Positions 14,421 to 16,804 of a stretch of DNA of 16,804 nt are shown here, in pieces. The translations under genes were made by a program, and so were the position numbers. Numbering within the stretch: the first letter of the stretch is position 1; each line of letters starts with the position of its first letter. The notes beneath the pieces were generated by a model. That model saw only the letters and a program-made list of their open reading frames with translations. It was not told the DNA's origin and made no database searches. The stretch lies in the NCBI GenBank assembly GCA_045652445.1, contig JAZRUJ010000079.1, forward strand, positions 1 to 16,804. The letters are read 5' to 3'. Source of the DNA: RGIG995 sp045652445 (GTDB lineage: Bacteria > Bacillota > Clostridia > Oscillospirales > UBA644).

Positions 14421-15638
14421 TTATTGTGCTTTTTTCGTCTTTTGGGTCAAAGCGGCAATCAAACCAACAACGGCAATGGCTGCCCAAATAAAGACGATGA
14501 CCATCCAGTTGACCTGACCGTCCACCTTGAACGAATCGGCAACGAAACCGATTGCCAGGTTGGAAATCCCCGCACCGATATAACCGGAGCAATCCAGAAT
14601 TCCGTTAATGCTGGAAACTCGGCCGGTCTTTCCGAGTCCGGGAATATAAATACTCCACAGAAGAGCGGAGGAACAGCTGGTTGCCATCATCGCAAGGGAA
14701 AGGAACAGGATATTAACCGCCGTGGATTGCACAAAGGCAACTCCCATATAGAAACAAATGGCAAATCCAAAAAAGACCCGCATCAGCAAAACGTCTTTTT
14801 CTTTGGAAAGGCGGAACAGGAGCAAGGTCAAAAACGGCATGATCCCGTTCAACACACTCAGGGTAAAGAAGATGGTGTTTGCCACATTTTCTTCAAAGCC
14901 CAAACGACCCACCAAATATTGAGGAACCCAAACGGAAACGCAGGAAAGCCCCGTTTCGATCACGGCACCAACCACCATATAGAAAAAGAAGCGTTCAATT
15001 TTAAAGACACTCAAAACGCCCTTTATCCCCTCGCTCTTGCCGGAACGATAAGAAATAACCCCTTTTCGTTCAAAGCGGGTAATTACGATCATAACGCAAA
15101 CGCAAATCAGGCAGGTAATGATACCGGCAACGGCATAAGCCCATTTCCAACCGAAGATTCCGTACAAAGCACTTGCAACAATCGGACCTGCCAAACTTGC
15201 CACGGAGAAGAAAGTACCGATGACGCGGGAATGATTTTGACTGGTGTTTTCAGCAATCGTCTTTACCAAAGGACCGCGGAGCATGGAAAGAGAGAATCCC
15301 AACAATGCATAGCAGATCAAACGCATCCAATTTTCGGGAAGGAAGGGATAGGCAATGCTGGAAAAAGCAGTCCCCATCAACCCGCAGAAGATCATTTTCT
15401 TCGGATTCAGAATATCTCCGATAATACCGTTCAACAACTGACCGGAAGCATATGTAACCATATAGACGGAAGTCAAAATGCCGTAAAACCCTTCGGTAAA
15501 AACACCCTCCTTCAACATGATGGGAGAAGTAACCGAAGCTAAATTTCGGCTGTAATAACTGACCAAATAAGAGAAAATACAAGCGATGCCAATGAAAACC
15601 GCGTTTTTCGTCCGAGAGGACATCGTCTTTTCACTCAT
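14421..15638 (-). CDS. Major facilitator superfamily transporter (OPA-like)
   Basis: Inner-membrane secondary transporter, 405 aa with about 12 hydrophobic helices, the standard MFS length. I choose ATG 15638 (MSEKTMSSRTKNAVFIG), since AAGGAG sits 8 nt upstream and a TTG at 15659 would include this ribosome site in the protein. The N-terminal half shows SYYSRNLASVTSPIMLKEG, GILTSVYMVTYASGQLLNGIIGD (the loop 2-3 MFS signature) and LGFSLSMLRGPLVKTIAENT. These resemble the organophosphate:phosphate antiporter group (GlpT, UhpT), but the substrate cannot be assigned. A long cytoplasmic loop lies near the middle (RFERKGVISYRSGKSEG). It is a single-gene unit with its own promoter and a terminator shared with the sipL-like gene. 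No metabolic genes flank it to suggest a substrate. Confidence 0.9.
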   Translation of the reverse strand: MSEKTMSSRTKNAVFIGIACIFSYLVSYYSRNLASVTSPIMLKEGVFTEGFYGILTSVYMVTYASGQLLNGIIGDILNPKKMIFCGLMGTAFSSIAYPFLPENWMRLICYALLGFSLSMLRGPLVKTIAENTSQNHSRVIGTFFSVASLAGPIVASALYGIFGWKWAYAVAGIITCLICVCVMIVITRFERKGVISYRSGKSEGIKGVLSVFKIERFFFYMVVGAVIETGLSCVSVWVPQYLVGRLGFEENVANTIFFTLSVLNGIMPFLTLLLFRLSKEKDVLLMRVFFGFAICFYMGVAFVQSTAVNILFLSLAMMATSCSSALLWSIYIPGLGKTGRVSSINGILDCSGYIGAGISNLAIGFVADSFKVDGQVNWMVIVFIWAAIAVVGLIAALTQKTKKAQ

Positions 15639-15646
15639 AACGAAGA

Positions 15647-15652
15647 CTCCTT
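15647..15652 (-). promoter_or_regulatory. Shine-Dalgarno deciding the MFS start
   Basis: AAGGAG on the minus strand, 8 nt before ATG 15638. It lies within the would-be N-terminus of the longer TTG-initiated frame, so that start is unlikely. Confidence 0.75.
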
Positions 15653-15699
15653 TTTTCAATTTATTTATGATTTATACCTTAAATTTTTCCAACCAAACT

Positions 15700-15728
15700 A
15701 TTATAGCGAATCCACCTGCGTTTGTCTA
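15700..15728 (-). promoter_or_regulatory. Sigma-A promoter for MFS transporter
   Basis: Minus strand TAGACA (15723-15728), 17 bp, TATAAT (15700-15705). Between this and the rpsO promoter (15729-15870) the sequence is A/T-rich with nothing else I can support. Confidence 0.82.
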
Positions 15729-15870
15729 TAGCAAAGGGGATAAAAACTGAAAAATTTGAAAAAAAGTCAAAAATTAGCAAAACATACAGAAGATTTCCCT
15801 AACAAATTGACCCTCACAACCCCCTCTCCTTTTATGTTGAAAAGTTCGGAAAAAATTTGCAATATTCTCT

Positions 15871-15899
15871 TTACAATCGGGCATTATTATGATATAATA
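15871..15899 (+). promoter_or_regulatory. Sigma-A promoter for rpsO
   Basis: TTTACA (15871-15876), 17 bp, TATAAT (15894-15899) with TGA before it (extended -10). Start of transcription is expected near 15906, giving a leader of about 95 nt. Confidence 0.88.
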
Positions 15900-15905
15900 T
15901 ACAAG

Positions 15906-15999
15906 ATGCCGAAAATCAGTTGACGGACAACTCCAACCGCGACTTATTTTCCGGTGAATATTTTAGTTGCCGCATCAAAGCGGCGTAGGAGGAAGCATT
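15906..15999 (+). promoter_or_regulatory. Structured rpsO leader, probable S15 autoregulatory site
   Basis: Three helices can form. CCGAAAAT (15909-15916) pairs with ATTTTCCGG (15946-15954, one bulged C). Inside it is AGTTG (15918-15922) / CAACT (15928-15932). GCCGC (15969-15973) / GCGGC (15980-15984) ends 2 nt before the AGGAGG site. S15 represses its own mRNA through such leaders in several bacteria; here it is inferred from position and folding. Confidence 0.55.
15987..15992 (+). promoter_or_regulatory. Perfect Shine-Dalgarno deciding the rpsO start
   Basis: AGGAGG, 7 nt before ATG 16000. It rules out the upstream TTG at 15967, which would place this site within the coding region. Confidence 0.9.
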
Positions 16000-16263
16000 A
16001 TGCTGAAAGAAACCAAGACCCAAGTAATTGAAGCGAACCGCAGAAGCGACGTTGACACCGGTTCTCCCGAAGTTCAAGTTGCCATTCTGACCACCCGCAT
16101 CAAAGAACTCACCGAACACCTGAAAGCAAATCCCAAGGATTTCCATTCCCGTCGCGGTTTGCAGAAGATGGTTGGTCAGCGGAGAAACATGTTGAACTAT
16201 CTGCAGAAGAAAGACATCACCCGTTACCGTGCAATCATCGCAAAACTCGGTTTGAGAAAGTAA
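16000..16263 (+). CDS. rpsO: 30S ribosomal protein S15
   Basis: Primary 16S rRNA-binding protein of the central domain of the small subunit. It is 87 aa, close to the usual 88-89. The start MLKETKTQVIEANRRSDVDTGSPEVQVAILTTRI is typical: residues 18-31 hold the conserved TGSPEVQVA motif, and DFHSRRGLQKMVGQRRNMLNYL (48-69) is the signature rRNA-contact region. The start at ATG 16000 is set by a perfect AGGAGG 7 nt upstream. The gene has its own strong promoter and a folded leader. A 14-bp hairpin and a terminator separate it from pnp, the classic rpsO-pnp arrangement. Confidence 0.98.
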   Translation: MLKETKTQVIEANRRSDVDTGSPEVQVAILTTRIKELTEHLKANPKDFHSRRGLQKMVGQRRNMLNYLQKKDITRYRAIIAKLGLRK

Positions 16264-16275
16264 TTCGGTCCGTTT

Positions 16276-16307
16276 CTGGCAGAAGGGGAGCAATCCTCTT
16301 CTGTCAG
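16276..16307 (+). other. 14-bp RNA hairpin after rpsO, possible processing or stability element
   Basis: CTGGCAGAAGGGGA (16276-16289) pairs fully, with two G-U pairs, with TCCTCTTCTGTCAG (16294-16307) around a GCAA tetraloop. It has no T run, so it is not itself a terminator. It starts 12 nt after the rpsO stop and just precedes one, as expected for a 3' stabiliser or RNase III site. Confidence 0.6.
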
Positions 16308-16313
16308 GCAGAG

Positions 16314-16345
16314 CAAAGTCATCCCGGGGGATGGCTTTGTTTTTT
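16314..16345 (+). terminator. Intrinsic terminator between rpsO and pnp
   Basis: CAAAGTCATCC (16314-16324) / GGATGGCTTTG (16329-16339), 11 bp with one G-U pair, loop CGGG, then T6. Since I see no separate pnp promoter, it is probably a partial terminator allowing readthrough. Confidence 0.88.
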
Positions 16346-16401
16346 GCCAAAACAATCCAACGAGAATTCAAAACAAAAAAAACAAGCCTCGGTCTCCCTT
16401 G

Positions 16402-16470
16402 CCTTCTGGATTCAGCAGTTATGAAAAGTTCCGATCCTTCGGGGCGTTTCATAACTGCCGGAACAGAGGG
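16402..16470 (+). promoter_or_regulatory. Long pnp leader hairpin (likely RNase III/PNPase autoregulation site)
   Basis: The core is a perfect 12-bp stem, GCAGTTATGAAA (16415-16426) / TTTCATAACTGC (16447-16458). The apical part is partly paired and capped by a C(TTCG)G tetraloop. Below the core, TTC/GAA, CTG/CAG and CCT/AGG pairs with small bulges extend the stem. In E. coli a pnp leader hairpin is cut by RNase III and then degraded with PNPase for autoregulation; the same role here is inference. Confidence 0.6.
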
Positions 16471-16500
16471 GAGTCCACGGAAAAAGAAAGGACAAGCCCT

Positions 16501-16804
16501 ATGAACATTTACGAAAACTATCGCAAGTTCGAAACTACCGTTGCCGGCCGTCCTCTGGTTGTTGAAACCGGAAAGTTTGCCGGTCTCGCCAACGGCTCTG
16601 CCATGATCCGTTACGGCGAAACCTGCGTTCTGGCCTGCGCCACCGCATCGGAAAAGCCCCGTGACGGCATCGACTTCTTCCCCCTCGCTGTAGACTACGA
16701 AGAAAAGCTCTACTCCGTCGGCCGCATTCCCGGCTCCTTCATGAAGCGGGAAGGCAAACCCACCGAAAAAGCCATCCTCACCGCCCGCGTCATCGACCGT
16801 CCCA
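16501..16804 (+). CDS. pnp: Polyribonucleotide nucleotidyltransferase (PNPase), 3'-truncated by window edge
   Basis: Phosphorolytic 3'-5' exoribonuclease of mRNA decay. Only the first 101 residues are present and the frame stays open to the window end. They match the first RNase PH-like domain: YRKFETTVAGRPLVVETGKFAGLANGS, then MIRYGETCVLACATASEKPRDGIDFFPL, then VDYEEKLYSVGRIPGSFMKREGKPTEKAIL, then TARVIDRP, which are hallmark PNPase segments. The catalytic second RNase PH domain and the KH and S1 domains lie outside the window. AAAGGA (16487-16492) is 8 nt before ATG. The gene follows rpsO with a terminator and a long hairpin leader between, and no clear promoter of its own. Confidence 0.98.
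   Translation, partial: MNIYENYRKFETTVAGRPLVVETGKFAGLANGSAMIRYGETCVLACATASEKPRDGIDFFPLAVDYEEKLYSVGRIPGSFMKREGKPTEKAILTARVIDRP

Noticed and set aside
15639..15659. TTG start seven codons upstream for the MFS gene
   Set aside because: The extension encodes the Shine-Dalgarno of ATG 15638.
15807..15838. TTGACC with TATGTT as a second rpsO promoter
   Set aside because: The 20-bp spacer and poor -10 are much worse than the promoter at 15871-15899.
15967..15999. Upstream TTG start for S15
   Set aside because: It would include the AGGAGG site, and the residues do not match S15.
16344..16372. Promoter for pnp with TTGCCA as -35
   Set aside because: The hexamer at the right distance, TTCAAA, is a poor -10.
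15916..16452. 178-aa minus-strand frame over rpsO
   Set aside because: It is antisense to a conserved ribosomal protein gene and its structured leader and terminator, with no ribosome site or family resemblance.

Overview
The window reads as a chromosomal segment from an uncultured, probably endospore-forming member of class Clostridia (Bacillota). Evidence: strong AGGAGG-type ribosome binding sites, TTGACA/TATAAT housekeeping promoters with 17-bp spacers, a SipL-type spore morphogenesis protein (SPOCS/DUF3794 domains plus LysM) behind a sigma-E-like promoter, an IleRS of the eukaryote-like type II class, and rpsO-pnp synteny. I see no phage, insertion sequence, CRISPR array, tRNA or rRNA. 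Genus-level placement is not possible by reading alone.

Layout. 1-3.8 kb (+): the 3' part of ileS, a terminator, and a WYL-domain regulator. 3.8-5.2 kb (-): a class I methyltransferase and Hsp33, translationally coupled through an ATGA overlap. 5.3-6.7 kb (+): a PBP5-like (peptidase S11) membrane protein whose three catalytic motifs are all replaced. 6.7-7.5 kb (-): a NagD-type HAD phosphatase. 7.7-9.1 kb (-): an exported single-pass protein with a fibronectin type III domain and an acidic Ala/Glu/Pro-rich tail. 9.3-11.1 kb (-): a two-gene operon of a small anchored protein of unknown function and a Y-family DNA polymerase. 11.2-11.4 kb (+): a short structured RNA of about 130 nt with its own promoter and intrinsic terminator. 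11.4-12.8 kb (+): a DUF21/CBS/CorC-HlyC transporter. 12.9-14.4 kb (+): the SipL-like protein. 14.4-15.6 kb (-): an MFS transporter. 15.9-16.8 kb (+): rpsO with a structured leader, a double-hairpin intergenic region, and the start of pnp.

Most genes are single transcription units. Convergent neighbours share bidirectional hairpin terminators (about 3.78, 6.69 and 14.39 kb); divergent neighbours have back-to-back promoters. Functions are mixed: translation and RNA decay (ileS, rpsO, pnp), stress and repair (Hsp33, Y-family polymerase), envelope and sporulation (PBP5-like, FN3 protein, SipL-like), transport (DUF21/CBS, MFS).

The items most worth a second look are the PBP5-like pseudoenzyme, the unassigned terminated RNA before the DUF21/CBS gene, the sigma-E promoter before sipL, the rpsO and pnp leader structures, and the shortened Hsp33. 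I did not find a clear multi-gene novel defence or mobile system.
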